Source: Acidobacteriota bacterium
GTDB taxonomy: Bacteria; Acidobacteriota; Vicinamibacteria; Marinacidobacterales; Marinacidobacteraceae
Assembly: GCA_022822745.1 (NCBI GenBank)
Contig: JAJEAO010000038.1
Location: forward strand, 1-46,850
DNA length: 46,850 bases
Reading direction: 5' to 3'
This document shows positions 16,250 to 25,613 of this stretch, one piece after another. Below the pieces are notes generated by a model that did not search any database, had not been told where the DNA came from, and saw only the letters and a program-made list of their open reading frames with translations. A program made the position numbers and the translations under genes. The number at the start of each line of letters is the position of its first letter. Position 1 is the stretch's first letter.

Positions 16250-17872
16250 ATGAACCGAAGAGCATTCCTCCAGACGACCGCGGCGGGCGCCGCCGGCCTG
16301 ACCGCGAGCGTCGCCTGCGCGCCCCCGGGCGACGACGCATCCGGCGCTGGCGCCCAGGGGGAGATCCCGGCGTTCGAGTTCGACGAGGTCACCGTTCCCG
16401 ACCTGCAGCGGATGATGGAGTCGGGCGAGCACACGGCCCGCTCGATCGCCCAAGCCTATGTTGCGCGCATCGAGGCGCTTGACGGACAGGGCCCCGAGCT
16501 CCGCTCGATGATCGAGATCAACCCGGACGCCCTCGAGATCGCCGACGAACTCGACGCCGAACGCGCTTCCGGCCAGGTTCGCGGACCGCTCCACGGCATC
16601 CCGGTCGCGCTGAAGGACAACCTCGACACCCACGACCGCATGACGACGACGGCGGGCTCGCTCGCCCTCGAGGGCTCCATCCCGCCGCAGGACTCCTTCG
16701 TCGCCGAACGGCTGCGCGCCGCCGGCGCCCTCCTCCTCGGCAAGGCGAACATGAGCGAGTGGGCGTATTTCCGCGGGGAGCGGGCGACTTCGGGCTGGAG
16801 CGCTCGGGGCGGGCAGTGCCGGAACCCCTACGCGCTCGACCGGAATCCGTGCGGGTCGAGCTCCGGATCGGGCGTCGCCGCCTCGGCGAACCTCTGCGCG
16901 CTCACCGTGGGCACCGAGACCGGCGGCTCGATCATGTGCCCCTCCTCCAGCAACGGCATCGTGGGGATCAAGCCCACGGTGGGACTGTGGAGCCGCTCCG
17001 GGATCATCCCGATCTCGCACTCCCAGGACACCGCCGGACCCATGACCCGTACCGTGACGGACGCCGCGATCCTTCTCGGCGCGGCCGTCGGCGTGGATCC
17101 GCGCGACGAGGCCACGTCGCGGAGCGAGGGGAACTTCCACACGGACTACACCCGGTTCCTCGACGAGGCGGGACTTCAGGGCGCCCGAATCGGAGTCGCG
17201 CGCAGCTTCACCGGCTTCGATCCGCGCATCATGACGCTCTTCGATGAAGCGATCGCGGCGATGCGGGATGCCGGCGCCGAGATCGTGGACCCGGCGAACC
17301 TGCCGGAGGCGGCCTGGAACGACGAGATGCCGCTCCTCGTCCTCGAATACGAGTTCAAGGCCGACCTGAACGCCTACCTGGCGACGCTCGGTCCCGACGC
17401 TCCCGTGCGCACGCTCGCCGAGATCATCGAATTCAACGAGCAGAACGCCGATCGCGAGATGCCTCACTTCGGACAGCAGCGCATGACCGCCTCGCAGGCG
17501 CGCGGCCCGCTGACCGACGAGGCCTATGTGACGGCCGTGCGGACGATCCAGCGCGCCAACCGGGAGGACGGCATTGATGCGCTGGCGAACGAGCACCAGC
17601 TCGACGCCATCATCGCCCCCACCCGTGACCTGCCGTGGGTCACCGACCACATCAAGGGAGATCGCCTCGACGGCGGCAGCAGCGCCGGACCGGCGGCCAT
17701 CGCCGGCTACCCGGACATCAGCGTCCCGATGGGATTCGTGAAGGGGCTGCCGGTGGGAGTCTCCTTCTTCGGACCGGCGTGGACCGAGCCGACCCTGATC
17801 CGGGTGGCCTACGCCTTCGAGCAGGCCACTCGGCACCGCCGCGCCCCGACCCTGGCAGCCACACTCGGCTGA
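16250..17872 (+). CDS. Amidase-signature family hydrolase, exported
   Basis: 540 residues. The start MNRRAFLQTTAAGAAGL is a Tat-like signal (RR-x-F) followed by a Cys in SVACAPPG, so it may be an exported lipoprotein. The amidase signature triad is present: Lys122 in PVALKDNLDT, the cis-Ser in NPCGSSSGSGVAAS (203-205), and the nucleophile Ser227 in GTETGGSIMCPSSSNGIVG. The C-terminal end, GYPDISVPMGFVKGLPVG, is also typical. These enzymes hydrolyse amide bonds of many small substrates; specificity cannot be read. GGGAGG lies 7 nt before ATG 16250, which decides this start within a longer open frame. It is divergent from the ATPase/sodC pair. Confidence 0.9.
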   Translation: MNRRAFLQTTAAGAAGLTASVACAPPGDDASGAGAQGEIPAFEFDEVTVPDLQRMMESGEHTARSIAQAYVARIEALDGQGPELRSMIEINPDALEIADELDAERASGQVRGPLHGIPVALKDNLDTHDRMTTTAGSLALEGSIPPQDSFVAERLRAAGALLLGKANMSEWAYFRGERATSGWSARGGQCRNPYALDRNPCGSSSGSGVAASANLCALTVGTETGGSIMCPSSSNGIVGIKPTVGLWSRSGIIPISHSQDTAGPMTRTVTDAAILLGAAVGVDPRDEATSRSEGNFHTDYTRFLDEAGLQGARIGVARSFTGFDPRIMTLFDEAIAAMRDAGAEIVDPANLPEAAWNDEMPLLVLEYEFKADLNAYLATLGPDAPVRTLAEIIEFNEQNADREMPHFGQQRMTASQARGPLTDEAYVTAVRTIQRANREDGIDALANEHQLDAIIAPTRDLPWVTDHIKGDRLDGGSSAGPAAIAGYPDISVPMGFVKGLPVGVSFFGPAWTEPTLIRVAYAFEQATRHRRAPTLAATLG

Positions 17873-18066
17873 CCGCCCCGCGGAAGGAGTACAAGCAGGA
17901 TCGCCGCTCCGGTTGCGGTTCGGAGGTTCTCCCGCCGCTCGCCTCAGCGCGTGGAGCAGCCGGCTCCACGCACCGATGGGACGCAGTGGGCTCACGGCCA
18001 TGAGCGATCCCGGGCCCATCGTCCGGATCCCGGAGTCGTCCGCCATCCCGTCCCGATGAAGCCGTC

Positions 18067-18861
18067 ATGACGACAGGCTCGCGGATCGAGTGGACCGAGG
18101 CGACCTGGAACCCGGTGACGGGTTGCACGAAGGTCAGCGAGGGCTGCCGTCACTGCTACGCGGAGCGCATGTCCCGCCGGCTGAAGGCGATGGGCCTCGA
18201 GAAGTACCGAGACGGGTTCTCGGTCAGGGTCCACCGCTCCGTGCTGGCGCAGCCGCTCCGGTGGCGCAAGCCGCGGAGGATCTTCGTGAACTCGATGTCC
18301 GATCTCTTCCATGACGCCGTGCCCGCGAGCTTCATCCGCGATGTCTTCCGGGTCATGAACGAGGCCCCGCAGCACACCTTCCAGGTGCTCACGAAGCGAC
18401 CGGAACGGGCCGCCGCCCTCGACGCCGAACTTTGCTGGACGCCGAACATCTGGATGGGAACGAGCATCGAGTCGCCTCGGTGGCTGAGTCGCCTGCGCAT
18501 CCTGCGTCGGATCAGCGCCGACACGCGATTTCTGTCATTGGAGCCGCTCCTCGAGCCTCTGCCGGACCTGAGTCTCGACGGGATCCACTGGGTGATCGTC
18601 GGCGGCGAATCCGGCCCCGGCGCCCGCCCCATGGAGCCGGGCTGGGTGCGCGAGATCCGGGATCAGTGCCTTGATGATGGCGTGCCGTTCTTCTTCAAGC
18701 AGTGGGGCGGCGTGTCGAAGAAGCGCACCGGACGCGTCCTGGACGGCAGGCTCTGGGACGAGTTTCCGCGGACCTCAGCTCCGGAGTCGCACAGCGGAAG
18801 CCAGCGCTCCGCGCTGCGCCCGGCCAGCCGATCGCCCCGCGCGGAAATCCAGGGAGCCTGA
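18067..18861 (+). CDS. DUF5131 (phage Gp37/Gp68) family protein
   Basis: 264 residues. The N-terminus IEWTEATWNPVTGC followed by SEGCRHCYAERM gives Cys20, Cys27 and Cys30, a radical-SAM-like cluster motif (CX6CX2C). Family blocks follow: RRIFVNSMSDLFH, TFQVLTKRPERA, WMGTSIESP, LSLEPLLEPL, WVIVGGESGPGARPM and FFFKQWGGVSKK. The family is common in phages and plasmids and often next to a TcmP partner, which is not seen here. Its reaction is not established. The last 35 residues after LWDEFPRTS extend beyond the usual end. A short N-terminus-only ORF follows at 18866, as if the next gene of a module had been cut off. Confidence 0.88.
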   Translation: MTTGSRIEWTEATWNPVTGCTKVSEGCRHCYAERMSRRLKAMGLEKYRDGFSVRVHRSVLAQPLRWRKPRRIFVNSMSDLFHDAVPASFIRDVFRVMNEAPQHTFQVLTKRPERAAALDAELCWTPNIWMGTSIESPRWLSRLRILRRISADTRFLSLEPLLEPLPDLSLDGIHWVIVGGESGPGARPMEPGWVREIRDQCLDDGVPFFFKQWGGVSKKRTGRVLDGRLWDEFPRTSAPESHSGSQRSALRPASRSPRAEIQGA

Positions 18862-18865
18862 CGCG

Positions 18866-18952
18866 ATGGCCCGGAACGACGAGCACACGCTGAACACGGA
18901 ACTGGCCAAACGCCTCCGCCGGAAGAGGCGGATCGCGTCGCATCCTGACTGA
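18866..18952 (+). pseudogene. Possible truncated gene start (28 codons)
   Basis: An ATG 4 nt after the DUF5131 stop opens a 28-codon frame (MARNDEHTLNTELAKRLRRK, then RRIASHPD and TGA). The first 20 residues are charged and helix-forming like the start of a real protein, but the frame ends at once. Bases 18953-19148 contain no continuation I can recognise. I read it as the stump of a gene lost by deletion, possibly the partner of DUF5131. A genuine short peptide is not excluded. Confidence 0.3.
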
Positions 18953-19135
18953 CCCGATGGTTCCATGCTGATGGATCGACGCGCGCTGTGCGTCGGTAGC
19001 CACGCAGGGAGATGAAGCGAAGGGGCGAGCCCGGGTTGGAGCGCGGCGGGCCGGCAGGGCAACCACCCGCATGCGCCAGGCGCTCCATGCCACCCGGAGA
19101 ACGGCCCGGCGTTCCGGGGCCGCGCCAGCATGCGC

Positions 19136-19141
19136 GATACT
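19136..19141 (+). promoter_or_regulatory. -10-like box GATACT, 7 nt before ATG 19149
   Basis: GATACT matches the -10 consensus at four of six positions and is followed by 7 nt and then the ATG of the ATPase/nuclease gene. It supports 19149 rather than the upstream in-frame ATG at 19071. The spacing matches the leaderless pattern seen at other genes here. Confidence 0.3.
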
Positions 19142-19148
19142 GCGCGGG

Positions 19149-20726
19149 ATGCGGTTCTTCAACACGAGCGGCCCGGTGGACCCGGCGGACCATTACTTCA
19201 TCCCGCCGCTGGATCGTCTCGATGCCGAGGAGATCCGGTGGCTCATCCTCCAGAAGCGCTACTTTCTGCTTCACGCGCCCCGGCAGACCGGGAAGACCTC
19301 GGCGCTGCTGGCGCTGCGCGACCTGCTGAACCGGGAGGGCGATGTTCGCTGCGTCTATGCGAATGTCGAAGGCGCGCAGACGGCGCGCGAGAACGTGGGC
19401 GAGACGATGCGAACGCTGCTCAGCGTACTCACCGAAGAGGCGGAGGCCACGCTGGGGGATTCCTCGCTGCCCGATCGGTGGTCGGGCGTGCTGGACTCCT
19501 CGGGGCCGCACGATGCGCTCCGGACGGCGCTCGTGCGCTGGACGGCGGCCGCGCCCAAGCCGCTCGTTCTGCTGCTGGACGAGGTGGACGCTCTGGTGGG
19601 GGACAGCCTGGTTTCGGTGCTGCGGCAGTTGCGCTCGGGTTATCCGAAGCGTCCGGAGCGGTTCCCGGCGAGCGTGGTGCTGTGCGGGGTGCGGGATGTG
19701 CGGGACTACCGGATCCACGCGAGTTCGGAGAAGGAGGTCATCACCGGGGGGAGCGCGTTCAACATCAAGGCGGAGTCGTTCCGGCTGGGGGACTTCGATG
19801 AGGGGGATGTGCGAACCCTGCTCGGGCAGCACACGGAGGAGACCGAACAGGCATTCACGGAGGGGGCGCTAGCGGCGGTGTGGGAGCAGACGCGGGGGCA
19901 GCCGTGGCTGGTGAACGCGCTGGCCTACCAGACGTGCTTCCGGAACCGGGAAGCCAGGAATCGGCGTCGGACGGTGACGAAGGAGATGATCCTCGAAGCG
20001 CGGGAGGCGCTGATCCTCCGGCGGGACACGCATCTCGACCAGCTCGCCGACAAGCTGGGGGAGCCGCGGGTGCGCCGGGTCATCGAGCCGCTGCTCTCGG
20101 GAGTCCTGGCCCCCGACCGGATTCCCGACGACGATCTCCAGTACGTGCGGGATCTCGGCCTCATCGCCGCCGACAGGCCGGTCCGGGTAGCGAACCCGAT
20201 CTACCGGGAAGTGATTCCGCGAACGCTCACGTGGAACACGCAGGAGTGGCTCATGGTCAAGCCGGCGTGGTATATCCGGGAGGACGGATCCCTCGATGTG
20301 GCAGCGCTGCTCCGGGGTTTCCAGCAGTTCTTCCGGGAGAACGCGGAGCACTGGGTGGATCGGTTCGACTACCGGGAGGCGGGGCCGCAGCTTCTGCTGC
20401 AGGCGTACTTGCAGCGGGTGGTGAACAGCGGAGGAAGGATCGAGCGGGAGTACGGCTTGGGGCGGGGCCGGGTGGACCTGGTGGTGGTCTGGCCCGGGAA
20501 CGGGATGGAGGAGAAGACGGTCGTGGAGTGCAAGGTCGTGAGAACCCACCCCGGCCGGACGATCCGGGAGGGGATGCGGCAGACGCGGGCGTACATGGAC
20601 CGGGCCGGGAGCGCGGCGGGGCATCTCGTGGTGTTCGACCGGCGGGAGGGCCGGAGCTGGGAGGAGCGGATCTTCCGGCGCGAGGAGGGAGCGGAGACCG
20701 GAGTCGTCACCGTCTGGGGCATGTAG
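19149..20726 (+). CDS. AAA ATPase with C-terminal PD-(D/E)XK nuclease-like domain
   Basis: 525 residues. After MRFFNTSGPVDPADHYFIPP, Walker A is APRQTGKTS (about 43-51) and Walker B is PLVLLLDEVDALVG. A long helical middle part follows (RRVIEPLLSGVLAPD; ANPIYREVIPRTL). Near residues 440-465 GRGRVDLVVVWP and EEKTVVECKVV form the D...E-x-K pattern of a PD-(D/E)XK nuclease, with QTRAYMDR as the following helix. The plan resembles the AAA-ATPase-like/DUF1703 group of STAND-like proteins that recur in mobile or defence regions; no function is proven. It follows the DUF5131 gene and the truncated ORF. Downstream 20727-21270 is empty. Confidence 0.8.
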   Translation: MRFFNTSGPVDPADHYFIPPLDRLDAEEIRWLILQKRYFLLHAPRQTGKTSALLALRDLLNREGDVRCVYANVEGAQTARENVGETMRTLLSVLTEEAEATLGDSSLPDRWSGVLDSSGPHDALRTALVRWTAAAPKPLVLLLDEVDALVGDSLVSVLRQLRSGYPKRPERFPASVVLCGVRDVRDYRIHASSEKEVITGGSAFNIKAESFRLGDFDEGDVRTLLGQHTEETEQAFTEGALAAVWEQTRGQPWLVNALAYQTCFRNREARNRRRTVTKEMILEAREALILRRDTHLDQLADKLGEPRVRRVIEPLLSGVLAPDRIPDDDLQYVRDLGLIAADRPVRVANPIYREVIPRTLTWNTQEWLMVKPAWYIREDGSLDVAALLRGFQQFFRENAEHWVDRFDYREAGPQLLLQAYLQRVVNSGGRIEREYGLGRGRVDLVVVWPGNGMEEKTVVECKVVRTHPGRTIREGMRQTRAYMDRAGSAAGHLVVFDRREGRSWEERIFRREEGAETGVVTVWGM

Positions 20727-21270
20727 GTCTGGACGGCCACGCTCCCGAGCGGCAAGCCCTGTGGAGCGCCCCGGTTCTCCCGGTAGGGGTTCTCCAGAGC
20801 GGCAATTCGCGTCGCTTCTCGGCGTCGCCGGCGTACGCGTGCCGGGCAGGAGCCCGGCGTCGCCGGCGGTTCGGCGGCGCGCCGACGCCCGCCTGCGACC
20901 CCGAGGACGGACCGTGCCCATCGGCTGCCGGCGGCTTCGGCTGGCAGCGCGATCGCACGGAACTCACGCCCGTGGGAGGCATCCCCTCCGGGCGCGAGTC
21001 CGACCCTCCTGCCTCCGAGTCGGAGTCGCGCCCCCGTCCGGAATGGAACGAGACGACCCCGCTGACCCGCCGGGACGGGACGGGGTGGCGGGGCCGGGTC
21101 GGATCGGGGATCGCCCGGATTCCTTCAGACTCCGGCCACGACGCGGCGCCGTCGGTCGCATCCCGCCGGCTGCCGGCCGAGGAGACCGGAACCGCCCCGA
21201 ATCCGACGACGGGATCCACCCGCATGAGCAGCATCACGCGCCTTCGGAGGGTGCTGCGACGGGCGGGAGT
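20727..21270. other. 544-base stretch without a recognisable gene
   Basis: The frames here are Arg/Pro/Ser-rich and match no family. The region holds short repeats: GGCGTCGCCGGCG occurs twice around 20818-20865, and GAGCGGCAA occurs near 20749 and 20800. It separates the plus-strand ATPase/nuclease gene from the minus-strand aspartoacylase-like gene, so it is convergent spacer. I see no terminator with a T-run and no RNA gene. Confidence 0.4.
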
Positions 21271-22461
21271 TCACGGAACGCGGGCGACCACGGCGATGGT
21301 CTCGCCCTGATTCACCGGGGGCGTCCCGAGGAGGATCAGGAGAATTCCGTCGCCGGGCGCCCGGATCTCGGTGAGGGGGTTGCCGTGATAGTCCCGCACG
21401 ACCCCGAGCCGGGCGCCTTCGCGGACGAGCTGGCCCGCCACGACGCACGGATCCGGTTCCCACACTCCGTCGTACTCGCTGGTCGCGTAGTACCGCTCCC
21501 GGATGAAGAGCGGGTTCGGGGCGGGACTCGGCGCTCCGTCCGCCATGTCCAGTTCCCGCATCACGCTCAGGACGCCGTCCACGATCGGCTCGATGCGGTG
21601 GTCCTCGATGAGACCCATCTCCCCCGATTCGATATCGATCGAGGGGATGCCGCGCGCGACCGCGGTGGCCCCGCACCAGACCGGTCTCGCCGGATCGAGA
21701 TCGCCCGCGAATTCGACGATGAAGTCGAGACCGAAGGCGACCGCCATCCGTTTCGACTGGGCGATGACTTCGGCGCCGCCCGCTTCCGCGTAGTAGCCGG
21801 TCCACGAGGGCCGGAGCCATTCGTTGCCGTCGCCCGAATGGATGTCCATCATGAAGTCGGAGCGCGCGATGACCTGCTCGGTCAGGACATGGGCGATGCG
21901 TTCGGTGATCGTGCCGTCCGGATCTCCCGGAAACACCCGGTTCAGGTTCTTGAGATCCCCCGGGCTGAGGTAGATCGTCCGGCCCTGGAACGCCGGCAGG
22001 TTGGCCATGTGGACGAGCACCACGGTGCCGGCGATCGCGCCCGGATCGAGCCGCGAGCGCAAGCGCCCGAGCGCGAGGATCGGCGAATACTCGGATCCGT
22101 GAACCCCGGCAACCAGCGTCAGGACCGGCCCCGGACGGGCCCCGCGCACGACGGTGACGGGAATGCGGGTTCCCTCGTCGGTCGGCGCCGCCGGGACTGC
22201 GATGCTCCCCGAGGCGGCCGTCCCGGGCTCCGCCACAACGTCTCCGAGCCGGAACGACGCCTCCTGCCCCGCCGCGGACCCAACGGGAAGCAGGAGCAGA
22301 ACGGTCGCGACCGCTGCGAAACCGTTCCTCGCGAAAGGCCGCCGAAGGAGACGGTCGCCGAGCCCGTCCTCGGCGCCCCCGGGCTGTCGCCGGCGCGGGC
22401 CAGGAACGGAAGCACGCGGCGATCCCCGGACGAACGCCGGATCCCGCCGCACCGACGTCAT
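21271..22461 (-). CDS. Succinylglutamate desuccinylase/aspartoacylase family metalloenzyme
   Basis: 396 residues from ATG 22461; ATG 22467 is two codons earlier. Residues 1-42 are basic and unlike a normal signal, then AAVATVLLLLPVGSAAGQ (about 48-65) is a convincing export signal, so the real start may be a rare codon closer to it. The family zinc site is visible: TLVAGVHGSEYSP (HxxE) and MMDIHSGDGNEW. NLNRVFPGDPDG, SIDIESGEMG and a C-terminal lipoyl-like barrel (VREGARLGVVRDYHGNP, IRAPGDGILLILL) complete the fold. It should deacylate an N-acyl amino acid or cut a small peptide in the periplasm. The 239 bases between it and the prolyl oligopeptidase hold no gene. Confidence 0.8.
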   Translation of the reverse strand: MTSVRRDPAFVRGSPRASVPGPRRRQPGGAEDGLGDRLLRRPFARNGFAAVATVLLLLPVGSAAGQEASFRLGDVVAEPGTAASGSIAVPAAPTDEGTRIPVTVVRGARPGPVLTLVAGVHGSEYSPILALGRLRSRLDPGAIAGTVVLVHMANLPAFQGRTIYLSPGDLKNLNRVFPGDPDGTITERIAHVLTEQVIARSDFMMDIHSGDGNEWLRPSWTGYYAEAGGAEVIAQSKRMAVAFGLDFIVEFAGDLDPARPVWCGATAVARGIPSIDIESGEMGLIEDHRIEPIVDGVLSVMRELDMADGAPSPAPNPLFIRERYYATSEYDGVWEPDPCVVAGQLVREGARLGVVRDYHGNPLTEIRAPGDGILLILLGTPPVNQGETIAVVARVP

Positions 22462-22700
22462 CGGCATCCGGTGTCGTGAAGTCCGCGGGTTCGCCCGGGA
22501 GGACAGCCCACGCTCGCCGCCCTTCACGCCGGACCTCGGCCTGGATTCCGGCGAGGAAGGCGAGAGCGACGAAGGGCCCGCCGCCCCGGCCTTCGAACGA
22601 ATGGCTCGAGGGAGGCCGACAGCGAAATGACGGGCGCGGTCAAGCGGCGGCCGGCTGCTGCCGCGCGAGCCGGCGGTGGTCGCGATCGTGAATCCAGGCC

Positions 22701-24887
22701 TCACTCTCGCTCCGGCGCCGACCCCTGCCCTTCGGGACCGAGGGTCATTCCGAGCTGCATCATCAGGAACGCGGTGTCCATCGCGCGGTCCGGGATGCGG
22801 CTGCGGCCTCCGGCGTGACCGGCGCGCGGGTTGTAGCGGAGGATGACGGGCAGGCCGGACGAGGTCGCGGCCTGGACGCGGGCCGCCATCTTCCTCGCCT
22901 GGAGCGGGGGGACCCGGGTGTCGAGATCGCCCTGGGTGAACATGACGGCCGGGTAGGCCACGCCGTCCTCGACCGCCTGGTAGGGGGAGTACTGCCGGAG
23001 AAACTCGAACTGTTCCGGGATCCCTCCGTTCCCGTATTCCAGGAGCGCGGGCATGTTGTTCGTCTCGGTGAAGGTGAAGAAGCGCACCATGTCGAGGTCG
23101 GGGAACCCGCAGTAAACCGCCCGGAAGAGCTCCGGACGCTGGGTGAAGGAGCTCGCGACGAGCAGTCCGCCGTTGCTGCCGCCCATGATCGCGAGACGAT
23201 CCGGATGCGTGTAGCCGTTCGCGATGAGCCACTCGGCGGAAGAGATGAAGTCGACGAAGACGTTCTGCTTGTTCTCCAGCATCCCGGCGCGGTGCCACCC
23301 CTCCCCGAACTCGCTGCCGCCCCGGAGCGTCGCGACCGCGAAGACGCCGCCCGCCTCGACCCACACTGCCGCCTGGGCCCGGAACGACGGAGTGACGCTC
23401 ACATTGAAGCCGCCGTAGCCGTGAAGCAGGGTCGGGAGGCTCCCGTCGAGCGCCGCGCCGCGCGGACGCATGATGTACATCGGCGCTTCCGTCCCGTCCT
23501 TCGACGTGTACCAGATCTGCTCCACGACCACATCGCTGCCGTCGTAGTCGGGATGAGGCGGCTCGATCCGCTCGCGCTCGAACGTCTCGAGATCGAGGCG
23601 GTAGCGCGTCGTGGGGACCGTGAAGGAGGCGAGCGTGAGGATGGCGCCGTCGTCTCCGAGGCTGCTCAGCGTGGCGGTGTGATGGTCCGGGAGCGGAACC
23701 TCGTCCACCGGCTGGAGCGGCGCGCCGTCTTCCCCGGCCTCGAAGACGAGGATGCGGGAGGCGACGTCGTCGAGGAGCTCCACGTAGGTGCGCTCGGCGA
23801 TCGTCGCGTAGTCGCGGAGCAGGTGATCCTGCTCGGGAATCCAGTCCCGCCAGCGGGAGCGGTCCGACCAGTCCGGGAGCGGAACGCCGTCGGTGGGGAT
23901 CTCCACGACGCGGTAGAGCGGCGCGTCGAGGTCGGTCCGGAGCAGAAGCCGACCGTCCTCGTAGCGGGCGCCGGCATGGGCGCGTTCCCCCTCGAGGATC
24001 GGATGGACCTCGCCGGTCGCGCGATCCATGACGAGGATGTCGTTCCGCATCCAGCCGTGCTGGACGTCGAGGAGCAGCCATCGTCCGTCCTCGATCTCCT
24101 CGAGGCGCAGGAAGGTCTCGGGGCCGTAACCCTCACCGAAGATCTCCTCGTCCTCGGCCGCCGGAGTCCCGAAGCGGTGGAAGCGGGCGCGCGGCCCCTC
24201 CTCCCGGGAACGATGGACGTAGTAGAAGCCCTCCCCTTCGCCATCGAACGCGACCGTCCCGTAGAGCGCCTCCGGGAGGCGGTCGGGGCGTTCCTCCAGC
24301 GTCTCCAGATCGAGGAGCCGGACGCTGATCTCGTCGAGACCGCCGTCCCGGATGGAGAAGAGCAGGAGCGACCCGTCGGGGGAGATGTCCACGATGCCCG
24401 GACTCGCGTAGTCGTCGAACCCCAGAGCCTGGGCGTCCACCAGCACCTCGTAGTCCGCGTCGGGATCGGGCCGTTCGCCCGTGGGATCGCCGTCGGGTTT
24501 CGGACGGCGAACGATGCGCGCCTGCAGCTCGCCCTTCCGCCGCACCGTGAAGATCTCGTGGTCCCCCGCTGCTCTCGGGGCCGAGACCGCGGGGACGTCC
24601 ATCAGTTCACCGAAGCGCTCCTCGATTCGCGTTCGCAGCGCGGCATCGGAGACGATCTCGTTGGCGTAGGCATTCTGGGCCGCGATCCAGTCGCGGGTCT
24701 CGGGACTGTCCTGATCCTCCAGCCAGCGGTAGGGGTCTTCGATCTCGACCCCGTGAAGCGTGTCGGTGACGACATCCACCCGGGACGGGGGCGGCGCCGG
24801 CCATTCCGGGACGCAGGCGGCGAACAGCAGGCCGAGCCCGGCCACCGCCGTCCCCGGTCGAATCAGGCAGGTCGCAAATCGGCTCAT
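22701..24887 (-). CDS. Prolyl oligopeptidase family serine peptidase (S9A), lipoprotein
   Basis: 728 residues. A signal with lipobox-like LFAACVP suggests lipidation and export. The N-terminal beta-propeller begins with VEIEDPYRWLEDQDSPETR, the hallmark of S9A. The alpha/beta-hydrolase triad is Ser in IMGGSNGGLLVAS (about 570), Asp656 in TQGDLDTRVPP and His691 in RAGHAGGRS. Length matches prolyl endopeptidases (about 700). It should cleave short peptides after proline outside the cytoplasm. AGGAG 5 nt before ATG and TAGGCT at 24909-24914 support the start. The gene is divergent from the thioesterase; with the aspartoacylase-like gene behind it, this is a peptide-degrading corner. Confidence 0.93.
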   Translation of the reverse strand: MSRFATCLIRPGTAVAGLGLLFAACVPEWPAPPPSRVDVVTDTLHGVEIEDPYRWLEDQDSPETRDWIAAQNAYANEIVSDAALRTRIEERFGELMDVPAVSAPRAAGDHEIFTVRRKGELQARIVRRPKPDGDPTGERPDPDADYEVLVDAQALGFDDYASPGIVDISPDGSLLLFSIRDGGLDEISVRLLDLETLEERPDRLPEALYGTVAFDGEGEGFYYVHRSREEGPRARFHRFGTPAAEDEEIFGEGYGPETFLRLEEIEDGRWLLLDVQHGWMRNDILVMDRATGEVHPILEGERAHAGARYEDGRLLLRTDLDAPLYRVVEIPTDGVPLPDWSDRSRWRDWIPEQDHLLRDYATIAERTYVELLDDVASRILVFEAGEDGAPLQPVDEVPLPDHHTATLSSLGDDGAILTLASFTVPTTRYRLDLETFERERIEPPHPDYDGSDVVVEQIWYTSKDGTEAPMYIMRPRGAALDGSLPTLLHGYGGFNVSVTPSFRAQAAVWVEAGGVFAVATLRGGSEFGEGWHRAGMLENKQNVFVDFISSAEWLIANGYTHPDRLAIMGGSNGGLLVASSFTQRPELFRAVYCGFPDLDMVRFFTFTETNNMPALLEYGNGGIPEQFEFLRQYSPYQAVEDGVAYPAVMFTQGDLDTRVPPLQARKMAARVQAATSSGLPVILRYNPRAGHAGGRSRIPDRAMDTAFLMMQLGMTLGPEGQGSAPERE

Positions 24888-24908
24888 CGCGTCTCCTCTT
24901 CGTCGTCA

Positions 24909-24914
24909 AGCCTA
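24909..24914 (-). promoter_or_regulatory. -10-like box TAGGCT for the prolyl oligopeptidase
   Basis: TAGGCT on the minus strand lies 21 nt before the ATG at 24887 with a ribosome site (GAGGAG) between. The same hexamer occurs on the plus strand at 24973-24978 before the divergent thioesterase, so the 103-base gap appears to hold two similar promoters. Confidence 0.3.
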
Positions 24915-24972
24915 CCCGCGCCATCCACCGGGTCGTTCGTCAGGCTTCCGGGAATCCATCCCATCCCGCCGT

Positions 24973-24978
24973 TAGGCT
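24973..24978 (+). promoter_or_regulatory. -10-like box TAGGCT for the thioesterase
   Basis: GT-TAGGCT lies 12 nt before ATG 24991; the expected transcript would have a leader of only about five bases. GGGAG sits too close to the ATG to be an ideal ribosome site. Confidence 0.3.
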
Positions 24979-24990
24979 TCCCGGGAGTCC

Positions 24991-25548
24991 ATGCCGTTTC
25001 GTCTGCCACCCGATCTGTTCTTCGACCCGACGCGGGGTTTCCGCATCCACGAGGGCGTGGTCGCCCCCGACTGGACCGACCGAAACGGGCACATGAACGT
25101 CGTGTACTATCGGAAGGCGTTTGATCAGGCGACACAGGAGATGCTGGCGGGGATCGGGCTGTGGGATGAAGGCGATCGGTCGAGTTTCGCGTTGGAGGAC
25201 CATGTGACCTACCAGCAGGAGCTCCATCCCGGCCAGCCGTTCTTCGTGACCTGGCAGTTGCTCGATTTCAGCGAGAAGCTGATCCACGGGTTCCTGCGTC
25301 TCTTCGCTGCCCCCGAGCCGGGTTCCGGCGGGGCTCCGGTCCTGGCCGCGACCTGCGAGCACATCGGGATCCATGTGGACATGCGGACCCGCCGCTCCGC
25401 TCCGATCCCCCCCGAATATCGGGCGCTCCTCGAGGAGGTCGCCCGGCGCCAGGCGGACATGCCGCTTCCTCCCGAACGGGGACGGGTGATCGGCATCCGC
25501 CGCGGCGCGCCCCGTCCTTCCCCTTCCCCGACCGCATCGGGCGCCTGA
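24991..25548 (+). CDS. Hotdog-fold thioesterase (4HBT-like)
   Basis: 185 residues. The hotdog signature is VVAPDWTDRNGHMNVVYYRKAFDQA: the D-x-NGHMN turn matches the 4-hydroxybenzoyl-CoA-thioesterase type (D-x-x-GHxN), with the Asp as likely catalytic residue. FALEDHVTYQQELHPGQPF and CEHIGIHVDM are the following strands. It is longer than minimal 4HBT proteins (about 130) and resembles those annotated with carnitine or betaine metabolism, but no such genes are near. It should hydrolyse an acyl-CoA in the cytoplasm. The C-terminal 25 residues are Pro/Arg-rich. The DUF2911 gene follows 65 nt later. Confidence 0.8.
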   Translation: MPFRLPPDLFFDPTRGFRIHEGVVAPDWTDRNGHMNVVYYRKAFDQATQEMLAGIGLWDEGDRSSFALEDHVTYQQELHPGQPFFVTWQLLDFSEKLIHGFLRLFAAPEPGSGGAPVLAATCEHIGIHVDMRTRRSAPIPPEYRALLEEVARRQADMPLPPERGRVIGIRRGAPRPSPSPTASGA

Positions 25549-25613
25549 TCGGCGTCACCCGCCGCGGATCGCCCGAGCGACCTTTCCACCCCCCTGACTC
25601 AGGAGTTCACGCC

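Noticed and set aside
20707..21237. 176-codon minus-strand frame in the gap after the ATPase-nuclease gene
   Set aside because: Arg/Ser/Pro-rich without predicted secondary structure or family resemblance; no ribosome site.
22815..25124. 769-codon plus-strand open frame opposite the prolyl oligopeptidase
   Set aside because: The minus strand has the full S9A catalytic triad; this frame is its shadow.
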